64,000 nt of DNA from positions 6,039,278-6,103,277 of the forward strand of contig JAJEKV010000040.1 of the NCBI GenBank assembly GCA_021234155.1. The letters are read 5' to 3'. Every line of letters starts with the position of its first letter. Position 1 is the first letter of the stretch. Position numbers and translations under genes: made by a program. The notes beneath the pieces were generated by a model, which saw only the letters and a list, made by a program, of their open reading frames with translations, made no database searches and was not told where the DNA came from. Below, one piece after another: positions 35,236 to 47,200 of the stretch. This stretch comes from Isoetes taiwanensis (lineage: Eukaryota; Streptophyta; Lycopodiopsida; Isoetales; Isoetaceae).

Positions 35236-38200
35236 GTCCAAGGAAAGAGATAGATAGATAGGTTTTTTGACTTCCAGGGAGACCAAATTGGCCACGGGAC
35301 CCAAACAACAAAAGGAGTACGAAAGCACAAAAAGTACAAAAAAAGGGATAATGCAAAATGTTAATGGTCATTTTGTGCTACTTATAATATCTAGACATAG
35401 GCAATCCAAGGATTGGAAGGCCATTTGTCTACAATGAGTGTTACGCCTCCCCTGTACATTGCCTATTTCTTTTGCAGGCAGGCTACCTTGACCTTGCAGA
35501 GCTCTTCCTTAGGTTACACAATTGAAGAGGGGAGAGATCTTCTTTTACTGAGAAACTAGTCCCTCTAACTACCTTTGCAAACCCATATAATATGCAATGT
35601 CAGGGTCTAGACAATGATATGCTTGAGATCGTAGCTCCTTGTCCACTATGGATTCAAGAGATGTCTGTACTTCTACCTCAACATGTTCCCTTTCCAATGT
35701 CTACACTCTCGCCTCAACACAATGCTTATGTTGTGGCGATGGCTCTGAATCTAATGTCTACATTGAAGCGTCACTTGTTCCCACATACTGCCCATTTGGA
35801 TCTGGGACCAAGACATGTATTGACTGTAATAGTTGTGTCCATTTCACAACAGACACAATCATAGAAGTGGATGTCATCCCGCCCTCAAAATGAATAGTTT
35901 GTACCTGATTACGAACTGTAGGCAAAAAAACCTTGAATATGCAGGTCCAGAGCTCTTTAAGATCCTTCCCGTAATCTCTGGCATTAGCTGATGAGGACCA
36001 AAAATTCCACCAATATTAGATCTATTATTCTAGTCCAATTGTGGATCTCTGAGGACCATATCTAACATATATATGTTCTTATGCCTACGGCTCACGCGGC
36101 TTTGGGACATATCCTATATGAGTTTCTATATAGATTCTATATAGACGATCCTACGGTCAAGGTTGATTTGATCCTGATCGTCGGTCCGAGATCCTACAGC
36201 TCACGTTGCTTGGGGACACATTCTACGGTGCACATGACTTTGGAAATTATATGTAATCGATCCTACGGTCTAGGTTGTTCTTGATCCTAATCGTCGATCC
36301 GAGATCGTACGACTCACGTTGCTTGGGGACATATCCTATAGTGCACATGGATTTGGGAATTATATGTAATAGATCCTAGGGAAATTTACCAAAATAACCC
36401 TAATTGTTGACTTAATTCCCCAAAAGCCCTTCGTATTTATGAAATTCCCAAAATACCCTTCATTCTTAAGTATTTTCCCAAATAGCCCTTTGTAATTTAA
36501 AAGTCACCAAAAGCTAGAGATAAGCCTATCATTCTAATACTAGAAATGATCAAAGACAACTAACTTAATGATTTTATAAAAATCATATTGAAGGAGAAGC
36601 TTCATATGCATCTTGTGGAGAAGCTGCTTTATACCCATACAGGTTACTTGTGGAGCTCATTTTGCTATTTATATGTTGTCCATATCTATCCTCCAAATAT
36701 TGCACTTGTTGAAAATAATGAATTGCTACCTCTGCAACATGTCATCCTCCTAGCAGGCCTAAAAGCAGGGATAAGAGAAGACATGGATAGAGAAAAGCGT
36801 GTGTATAAGCGCACACGTTGTAGTAATGTCGAGCATAATGAAGGCAATTGCAGAAATTCTATTTGACATTTCTATTGCATATTTTTGCCATAATGATTTT
36901 TGAAATTTATTTTTCAAATTATTGTCATCTGTAAGCAACACTTTCTCTTAGAAAATGATCCTCTATTGTAAGTACGTGCTTTTTGGTGATTTTTAAAATA
37001 CAAAGGGCTATCTGGGAAAATACTTAAGAATTGAGGGCATTTTGGGAATTTCAAAAATACAAAGGGCCTTTTGGGAATTAAGTCAACAATTAAGGTTGTT
37101 TTGGTAAATTTCCCTAGATCCTACCGTCCAAGTTGTTTTTTATCTTAATCATCGATCCAGGATCCTACGACTCATGTTGCTTTAGATTTTTGCCACATGG
37201 CACGATCCCGACCCTTAATTGGGTCCAAAATCCTACGGCATATGTTGAATCTCGGTCCTTAAGGAGTGGCTTTTAAATTTTTTATATTACTTGGGGAATT
37301 TGAACCCTGGTCAATGCCCCCAAAGCCCCCATTCTAACAACTAGACCAAGGATGATTCATTAAAATAAAAATGTTTTAACATACTTAAGGGTAGTGACCA
37401 ATTAAGATAAAATAGAATATAATGTTCAAGATAATTCTAGAGGGTTCTAGAATGTTCTAGAAGGCTCTAGAATTCTAAGATAGTTCTAGAATGCTCGAAA
37501 AAGTTTCAAAATATTCTAGAAAGTTCAGAAACATTTTAGAATATAAGAGAATCTTGAGTGAGTCTAAGAGAATTCTTCTTGAAATTTCTAGAATGTTGTA
37601 GAAAGTTCTAGAAATTTCTAGAAAAGTTCTAGAATGCAAGGGAATCTATGGGAATGTAAGGGAACTTCCAAGAAGTTCTAAGATGTTTTCAAAATTTTAG
37701 AATGTTTCTGAAAGTCCTAAAATGCTCTAGAAAGTTCTATAATTTAAAGGAATCTAGGAAAATCTAAGGAAATCTAAGAAAATCTCATAAGATGTAAGGT
37801 ATAAAAAAACATTCATAAGTCTAAGGGGATCTCTTAAAATATAGGAGAATCTAAGGGTATCTTCATAAAGTCTAAGGAAATATAAGGGAATCTTGATAAA
37901 GAGTATCTAAGGGAATCTTCATAGAATGTATTTGAATCTCATATAATGTAAGGGAACCAAGGGCAATCTCATAAAATCTACGGGAATCTAAGGGAATTTA
38001 AAGGAATCTTCATAAATTCTTACGAAACCCAGGGGAATCTTAGTTCTAGGAAGTTTATTCTAGACTGTTCTTAATTTTTTTAGAATATTGTAGATAGTCG
38101 TGGGTAAGCACCTCAAAATAAAAAGTTCTTTTTTGAAAAATTTGTGAAAGTCAAAACAGAATGTTGTATAATGGTTTAGATAGTTCTAGAAAATTCTTTA

Positions 38201-41200
38201 ATGTTTTAGATGTGCATGAGAGCCAAAATAAAATGTTTTGGAATGTTGTAGTATGTGTAAAGAGCCAAAATAGAATCTTTTAATGTTTTACATGCTTGTG
38301 GATAAGAACCTCAATCTATAAATAGAAAGCTTTTTTTATTAAGGTGCTGTAGGATGTTCTAGAAAGTTCTATAATGTTCTAGATAGTCTTAAAATATCCT
38401 ACTAGAAAGTTATTTGGGAAAATTACAAAAATACCATTAAAGTTTGCCAAAATTACCAAAATGCCACTAAACTCAATGGTATTTTGGAAAAATTGGCAAT
38501 AACGTTTTCTTAATGATTTGAATGCAAATGTGCCCTTTAGACAAACTTTAGATTAAGATGAGATCTTTCCAACAAGCATAAGATCGTCTTGATTGGAGAC
38601 GAAAATTTCAAGTTATAATCTCTTGAGTTCTTCAGAATTTGAGAAATAAAAAATCTCATAAGTCTTAGAATTAAATAATCTTATGCTTGCTGGAAAGATC
38701 TTAGCTTAATCTACAATTCATATGAAAGGTACATTTGCATTCAGATCATTGAAAAAACGTTATTGCCAATTTTCCCAAAATACCACTGGGTTTAGTGGCA
38801 TTTTGGTAATTAACAAAGTTGGCTTGCTTTAACCAAATAGAAAGCAACTAATTTGTATTTGCCGAAGCGGTCTTGAATTCGTACATTCAACTTGCTACAA
38901 AGAATCCTAACCAGATCCTTTCATGTACTATCCAAAATAGACGCTAAAGGTTTTGTTCATGGATGTTAAGGAATAGAAAGCATGAACATTATTGATTATT
39001 AGATCGCCGCTTCAGCATAGTGTTTGTGGGCTAAATGTCTGTGTCCTATTTATCCTTATGGCAACTTGTCTTATTTTGCTTTATTTTATCTGATTTAGGC
39101 ATAATGCTTTGCTCATCGTACCGTCCCATAGCCCCTTATGGTCGATCGGTCCGTCCGTCCGTCTGCCTGCCTGCCTGTCTGTCTGTCCGTCCGTCCGTCT
39201 GTCTGCCACCTCTTCCTGTAAATTGCGACAACCCAAAATGATCGTTCTCTAAAATAAATACATCCTCCCTCTCCCGTTCCACCTCCCATTTTTTGAGACC
39301 CTAGCTTATAATCTTCATAACAAATTATTCATATACATCTAAATTTTGTACCTATTAAAATAAGAAATTAAATATTCGAGTAAGGAAAACACTATTCTCT
39401 AGCTCACCCATGGAACCACTGTGATCCTGGAAGGGGACGCTTCCCTGACCTGCCTTATCGGACCGGGGCGTCATGAACCCTGGAGTAGGCTCAGCAGGGT
39501 GATACCTCGAGCCTGCGTCTCCGGAAGGCTATAGCGAAGCCATAGCGTGAATCGACCCATCTGCAAAGTGTGCACAGGAGGGGCGGATGGAGTGGACAAC
39601 CCTAGCCGATGTTCTATGCCAGCCAACGCCAGGTTATACCTCTGTCTGCTGATCTCTTGAGGCCGAGCCGTCAGTCTATCCTCACAGGAGTCTGAACCGG
39701 GGTAGAACCTGGGGTTTGGGGTGTTTTCTTAGTTTAGATGTATATTCTTTGCCGTTGATATTTGGATGGATGCGCCACCCTTCGTGGTGGTTATTTATAT
39801 ATGATTTATGCTGTGTGCTAACATGTATTCACGCTTCCGCGACTTAGTAAGGAAAACACTATCTAGGATGTAGCCTTTTGAAATATTAAGAAAGCTATCA
39901 AAAGAAGAACTTACTATATTCGAGTGCTCCTTTATTCAAGTAGGGGAGCCTGAGTTTGTTGTATCGAGTCGCATGGTGTAATATCACTTATAATCTGAAT
40001 ATATTCTACTTATGAAACATGTTACATGATAGATTTTTAGGGAGCAATAAGTTGACGGGAGAGCTACCACAACTTGGAGACCTTCCTAATTTGCAACAAT
40101 TGTAAGTAAATACTTTAACAACAAAAGTTGCATATGCATGATTCTCATTTTCCAAGTGCTCTTGGGCTTTGGCAGCGATGCCTCTTATAATCAATTATCT
40201 GGATCCTTACCTACATGGCTCAACAAGCAGGGTTTAGAAATGTAAGCATATTTGCTAAAATGATATCAGTCATGATCATGTTATTTATCTTGTTCATGCA
40301 TGTGTTGAAACCGAATCTGAAATTGTGATAATTGATAGCTACAGAAAGTAAGGAGGAAAAAATAAAAAAGGTGAATAAAGATACAGTGAAGGATGGGGAG
40401 ATATTAAAACAATTTCCTGCTAAGGCATCCCCTTAAAATGTTTTATTTAATGTGCACAAATGACATTACTATGGCTGCATGCATCTCCTAAGGTTTTGTT
40501 TCTATTCTAGGATAGTTAGATACTACGGGGCAGATGGTCAGTGCTCAGGTACTATTGTGATAAATAGATACTATAGCACAATGAACATCCTACGTAATAT
40601 ATACGATACCCCATATACACACCCACACCCCCTTCACACACACCCCCCCCCACCCCAAACACACACACGCATACACACACGCATACACCTTTTGATTGCT
40701 ATTCCGATGGGGCTTCCCACAAAACATCATGGGATGGAACACTATGTGATCAATCAAATTCGACCCACACACACACACACCTACCTTTTGATTGCTATTC
40801 CGATGGGCTTCCCACAAACATCATGGGATGGAACACATGTGATCAATCGAATTCGACCATGGGAATATATATCTACATGCCCAATCTGCTAAATGGATCT
40901 GAATGTACCTACACATTGGCTATAAACCTCATTCAACCTTTACTTATCCTGCTTCTTTCAGAATAACATCAATTAGAGCCCGGGGGATTCAGTATTGTTT
41001 GCAGTATGGGATATGTGCATGCAATAAAGGGGTTTTTTTTTACCATTTCGTGTTTGTATACTTACCATTAGGGGTTTTTTTCACCATTATCTGTGGCAAA
41101 ATATGTACTTTAGGGATTAAATTAGCTTTCAAAGGTCAGTATACTAGGGATGTTTTTAGCCACCCTATGAATGTAGATGTCAATCCCCTTATTACTATGT

Positions 41201-44200
41201 GCATTCCCCGGGAATTAGAGCAGCTAGGCTAGGACTAAAAGTGACCAGTGCCAGGCCACAACATGCTTGTCACATCATCCAAGTGGTCATCATATGTCCC
41301 CTCAACTGGCCAACTGAAATATAACAATCTCTGGCTTAGTCGTACTCAGACATATCAAAAACCTAATCCGAAGTGCTTCAAGCATATCAATACTTGAGGA
41401 TATGTATTTGAAGATATGATTAGAAATAATAATACCCTGATAAAAATGTTCAAGTAGTGTAATTGTCACTCTTAATTACAATATATTATGGAATAGATTG
41501 ATCAGTTGGGGTAAAAACACATGTTCGAATAACATTAACAATGGAGGTAGGAAATTTATATACCCAGGCCATTTGTCATGGAACGTAAAAAAATCGTAGA
41601 TGTTGTGTAAAAAACATTACGTTTATCTAAATATCCTCAAAGAGCATAGTTAAAAAATGTGAAGATACGATCATGGTGATGACAAGTGTAACAAGTAACA
41701 GATTCATTGAATTTAGTTATGCGAGATATTCATATAGATGTTTGAGCATAGTAGTATAAGATTTCTACTAATCGATAATGAATAGATGTTTAAAATCCTT
41801 ATATGATAAGCCTTATTGAATTTCATATTCGTAATTTAGAGATCTTATACATAATGACCAAATTGTTCATAGGTTCATGACAACAAGCAACCCCTTCTGT
41901 AATGTTGAGAATCATCTCACTTCTGGCAGTGGTCTTGTTGATCACATATATTCCTCTAACGATTTTCTTATATGTATTGCTTCCATTTATAAAATTTATG
42001 GATTAGAGGATCAATTACATCATCATCGATAAATAAAATCATCAATCTTTGTAATGTTAGCTTTATGCCATTTTAGATTACATCTTGGAAGTTTCAGAAA
42101 TGTATCGAATTCAATTAGATTTAAGAGCAAGGATACCAGTGGAAATGCACAATAAACAAGGCCCTTTATGTATTGTAACTGATGCAAGAATTGTATGGAA
42201 AACATGTGGAATATATTGTTGTGCTCAACGATACAAGGGAGAGCAATTATCCAGCTGGGCAGAATTTCAAGTTCGTTTTGGTTTAAAAGAGGTAGACAAA
42301 ACAATATGAAAATGTGTGGCTATGGTAGTCCCAAACACCATAAGTAGAGGAGGTCAAAACCCATGGGTTTTGAATCCTTCCATATAGCCACACAAGTTTG
42401 TGAATTCATATTACATAAGCTTGAGGATTAAGGGGTTACTTCTAGTGTCTAATAGTTGGGTACTAGTGATTACAGAGGAAAACCTTAAAACCATCTGGAG
42501 AAGTGCTTGGCTAAAATACCTCCCGCCATGTATAGATGCCTTTATCTGGCAAGTGATCCACAGGGTTCTAAGGGTCAATCGACTAATCTCAAAATGGAAC
42601 AATAGCATCAACCCGCACTTCCCCATTCTGAAGCTGAAGTGGAGTCCATAGAACATTGCCTGGTGGAATGTGCAATATTGCAAGTAGTATGGGCATGAAG
42701 TATGGATGATATGGTCTATGGAGTATATGGTAAAGCCTTGGAAAGGTTGGGGCCCATGATTTCGATAAAAGCTTGAGGGCAAGCATCTTGAGGAAGGGGA
42801 GGAATTAATATGGTCTATGTGGTATGGGATATAGCCTTGAAAATGTTGGGGCTCATTCGATAACGATTTCCGTGAAGGATTCGCCCTTTTGGTGTGTTGG
42901 TTACCACTAGGGATGCTAGTTGTAATACTTGATCTCCTTGAATACCCTTCAAAAACCAAAGAATTGCTGTTGGGAATCCCCCCCCTGGAATGATGGTGCT
43001 CCATGAAGAAGAAGGCCTTTCATATAGCTAGGGCTTGGAAAATTTGGTCAATATGGAAAAGGATGAATGTCCTAATCTTTGATGAGGAATATTAAGAGGA
43101 ATTCATATCATCAAATCAGCTACTCTAGATGGTACTTGAAAGATTTAAAAAAATTAGCCTAGTATTTGAGAATGAAAAAGATGTAAAGATTCTGGGGCAC
43201 TTATCTAAATCTCTTTTTAGGTCGAAAAAGAGAATAGTTCAAGTTGTATCCATATAGCTATCCCCATCTTATATTCGTAGATCTTTGTACCCCTGCCATG
43301 TGGCTTTGTCTCATTATCCCAAAGTAAATAGAGTATATTTTTTTTTCCTAAAAGAAAAAAAAAAAGATACTCATTTTCAGGATAGTACTATATTTGAAAC
43401 ATTTAAAATATTCCTTATAAAGGTTGAGGAACATAACGGAATATAATGAATATTTAACGCATATGGAGACCAATAGGCCGTAGGACCAGTATATGACCGT
43501 TATAACTATGATTGAAAAACCGCAGCCCCAAAATATTTTCTAGAAAAAAAAAACATTTGCGGTAATGATGATACTACAAAATCAAAGAATTTGTAGAAAT
43601 AAGCTCCTTGTTGCACTGGTTCAATATTTGAAGACAAGCAAGCAACTCCTCAAGAATTTATGAAGCCAGATCATACATAGAAGGTGCACTGAGAGGGCGC
43701 AATGAAGTTCATAGAATCGTGCTAACAAGAGGCCTTCTCTTGTTAGACAGTATCTAATGAAGTTTCTAGCTTTTCAAACATTCGTAGTGCAATCATCTAC
43801 ATGAGCTTTGATTTAACTAGATTAATTTTTGAAAACTTTAATTCAGTTCGTATCTAATTTATATCGAAGTATTTCATTTTGTATATATTCTTCATGTTCA
43901 AAGGTTTATTCAATTCAATTCAATTCCATTCTTTGTATTCTAATGGTCTTTTAGGCAACTTACTAGATATTCTTCTTGTTTTTAAAAGCCCTCCACGCCC
44001 ACCTCCCTCTCTCTAGCCCTCTCTCCCTTGCATAGACCCCTTGATTTGCCCCCATATACGGCTTTCTCTCTCTAGGGTTTACAATCTCTCTCTGGACCCA
44101 AAACCCCCAAACCCCCAAAAGGCGCCCACCCGCCTTTCGAGCCCCCAAACCGGATTCTAAGCACCCTTGAGGACCCGAGAGACCCTCGGCTTTGGAGCCC

Positions 44201-47200
44201 TCAAAACCCCACACCGCGTAGTTGGCATGCAATATTGTGAGTGATGTTCTATTCTAATCTATGAGAAGCGGTGAGGGCGATTAGAGAAAAGGGGCATGTT
44301 AAATGGTGTCGGTGTTGTACAAAGCTTTGGAAAGACCTATGAGAAGCGTTGGCGAGGGGTCAAAGTCAAAGTCAAGGTGGTGGGCACCCCTACCCGGTAA
44401 TTTGTTGGGCTCGCTAACGCAAGACCTTAGGCCTACCCCACCACTTAGGGTTTTCGTTGACTAGCCCAAAGGTGCTCCGCCTGCCTGAGTCCCCAAATTC
44501 AATTCTAGGCACTCCTTCCGTCCTGTGCCCGTAGACCCTCAAACTTTGGGGAGTCATGGCCACGTAAGATGGCCGCCTGGAAAATCCCAAGGCGAGGGCC
44601 CGCGCGACAAACGGTCCCCGACACCATCATGGACAGGGAGAGTCATCCTCCATGAAGAAGGAGGGTTCTGCTAAGGCTAAGGCCCCTCAACAGGCCACCG
44701 CCTAAGGGATTAATTGCTCAGACCACATAGGAACTCCCCTTCTCAGAGAATTGAGCCACACCAAAGCGGAATAGAGGCTAATAAAGTACTGTAGATTGAG
44801 GTTACCAAAGGCCCGGCGGCCGGGTATGGCAGCGGAGATGGGAGTCCCGCATCCCATGTGCTCAAAAGGCAAACGGGTCGAAAGAACCGGGGATCACGCT
44901 TGGAGACCAAGAGACGTACGATGTGGGAGGATGGCCTTGGCCTTGCACAATTCGAGCAAAGAAGCCGTGCGAGGTCGCCACATGGGCCCGCCTAGACTCA
45001 GGTTCACTACCCCGACACCATGACATGGTGAGAGGGAGCGCAATGCAGACGGCGGTCACGCCTGCCCCGCCTTCTGGGCTGTAGGTAGAGGCGCCTACCA
45101 TCATGGCATTTGAGCACAGCCGCTTCTTGCGCATGCCTGCATACGCCTTCAGATCTTCGTAGTAAGATCTAACAAAGCAGCCCGCCCGACGCCTGGTGGT
45201 GGTGCCGGGCTCGGCACGCCTCGCTACCGAGCTCGGAGCTCTGTGGGTTGGCAACCATCCATGTATTGCAGCGTGGTCTCCCTTGCACGAGGGTTCATAG
45301 TCACCGCAGCAGCAGTGTGAGATGGCCAAGCAAAGAAAGAAGCCTCGTAAGAGCCGTGCCCCGACTCTCACAGTGGACGAGAACGCGGCCTGCACTGGGC
45401 TATCCCGCCTACGCCTCCACGCAAACACGCCCCCACACCCGCCCCGCCTCCACCACTCCACGCCCATCCCAGCCCACACTCCAAATACCCACGCCCATCC
45501 CGCCCACCACCACCACCCCCACAGATCTCGCCTCACCACCTTACAGCAACCTGTGGAGCGCAGCGAGAGGCTAACCGGGTGCAGTTCGAGGCATGCCGTA
45601 ATGCCAGTGGGGAGAGTCTCGCCCACAACATCCGAACACACCGGATCGGATGACATTCCCGCGGGCCAAGATGAGCAATGGCAGACATGGGGCTCGCTAC
45701 CGCCGGACCGCATTGTCATATTCATCGCTACATGCACAAAGTTGATGCCATTGCGCCAAAATGGCGTTGAAGGAATATCCTCGATTTTACCGATCTCACA
45801 CCTGCGCGTGCCAGGAGGCACGCAGAGCTTGTCAGCCGAGGCATTCGCCAAATGGGGTGCCGCAGATTTCGGTCTGAGGCGATGCACATTTTCCTCGGTC
45901 ACCGCTACCGCGGCAGGCAGCACCTTTGAGCCCAACCACAAATGTGAGACGCTGCCCCGTCAGCTCTACTACCACCGCCCTTCTCCCGCCTCCTACTCCC
46001 CGCTTCCTCGCGGCCCACGCCCTCCTCAAACACATGCCGCCTCCGCCTCCATCTACCACCCACCGCCTCCCCGTCCTCCCCGACCGCCGCATACCATCTC
46101 TCACATAATAGAATTAGGTTTCCGGTGGTCTCATGGAATTGCCGAGGGTTTCTTGGCGTATGGGACAATTAACTCCGTGGTACTCTAGAGGATCTCATCT
46201 TCCCTATGGAGACATGGGAGCATGCCTGGCACAAAGCACCGACGGCCGAGTCATCACATTCTGGCCTTCAATAATCGCACGGTGACATGGGTCATGGTGG
46301 AGTGGCTTACACACGACAACCTTGGTACATCTTACATCTCTCCGAAGATGTCAGATAGACATGAACTGTACTGGTTCGTGTATAATACCATAACCCTCTT
46401 TCCGGTCACCGTTATTCCCCCACGCAGGCAAGACCTTTCTATCGCAGCCTAAATTCCCCGATGGATAGATGGACCCAGATATGTCGATCTTATATGATGA
46501 CACACACAAAGAGCATCCAGCGCTGGTGGGTCGTCCTTCTTGGAGATTTCAATGCACGGATGTGGAGTAGAGCGCACCATGACTTGATTCCTCACGACGA
46601 CAAAACCTCGCCAGCTCATGCCCCAGGCGGGAGTTCGCCACGGGTTTGATGATGTTTCAAACACTGGCTTAAGTGCATACTGTTCTCGCTTATGTGGGCA
46701 TTTTACTTGATAATTTGCAATGGCCTTTCGACAATGGCCCGACTCCCTCGCAAGTGCACATGCGCATGTGGATAACTGTGGGGAGGGTCTATGTGGTGGA
46801 CTCATGTGCTTGTGTGTCATGCAAGATATGCATCCATCAACAAGCTTCCGGTGGCACAGACACGGGATGGAGGAGGTCGCACCTCGACCACCTCCTAATT
46901 TATTTGGATCCTGGTTTGGCGAGCCACTGAACCCCACTATGCCAAATCACTGTCCCTACTTGAGATCTGATTATGAGCCAGGGCAGAGGGATCTGCTGCC
47001 GAGCTGCTCATGGAACGCCCTCCCAAGAATTCCTCACAGTCTCCACACCAGGAGTGCCAGACATGCATCTCAGCTGACCCCCACGACACGGATGGGCTGA
47101 CAGTGTTTGAGACCCGTCACTGTGGTCAAGAACATCCCCTCAGAACCTGAGCCTGATGGATCAGAAGAACGCAAGGTTGCACCACATTCCTGATCCAGTA

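Larger units (their letters stand above)
35139..40032 (+). other. Intron 12 of the plus-strand receptor gene (4.9 kb), repeat-filled
   Basis: Donor CCTT|GTAAGT at 35,139, acceptor GATAG at 40,032. Contents in order: GATA microsatellite and LINE 3' end, unrecognised sequence (35,345-36,070), GATCCTACGG array interrupted by a Mutator-like MITE, TTCTAGAATG satellite, a second MITE, a CTGC/CCGT tetranucleotide repeat, and a 450-bp GC-rich insertion. Small ORFs at 35,592-35,893 have no recognisable domain. Confidence 0.85.

Noticed and set aside
35058-35371. Long minus-strand ORFs of repeating Tyr-Leu-Ser-Ile
   Set aside because: They are translations of the GATA/TATC microsatellite in three frames, not a protein.
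44862-45941. 359-codon minus-strand ORF
   Set aside because: It lies antisense to the GC-rich LINE, has no recognisable domain, and long open frames are expected by composition there.
45248-46168. Pro/His/Arg-rich overlapping ORFs on both strands as proteins
   Set aside because: Several frames are open at once because of C-rich composition; only the frame at 45,322-46,188 has positional support as a LINE ORF1.
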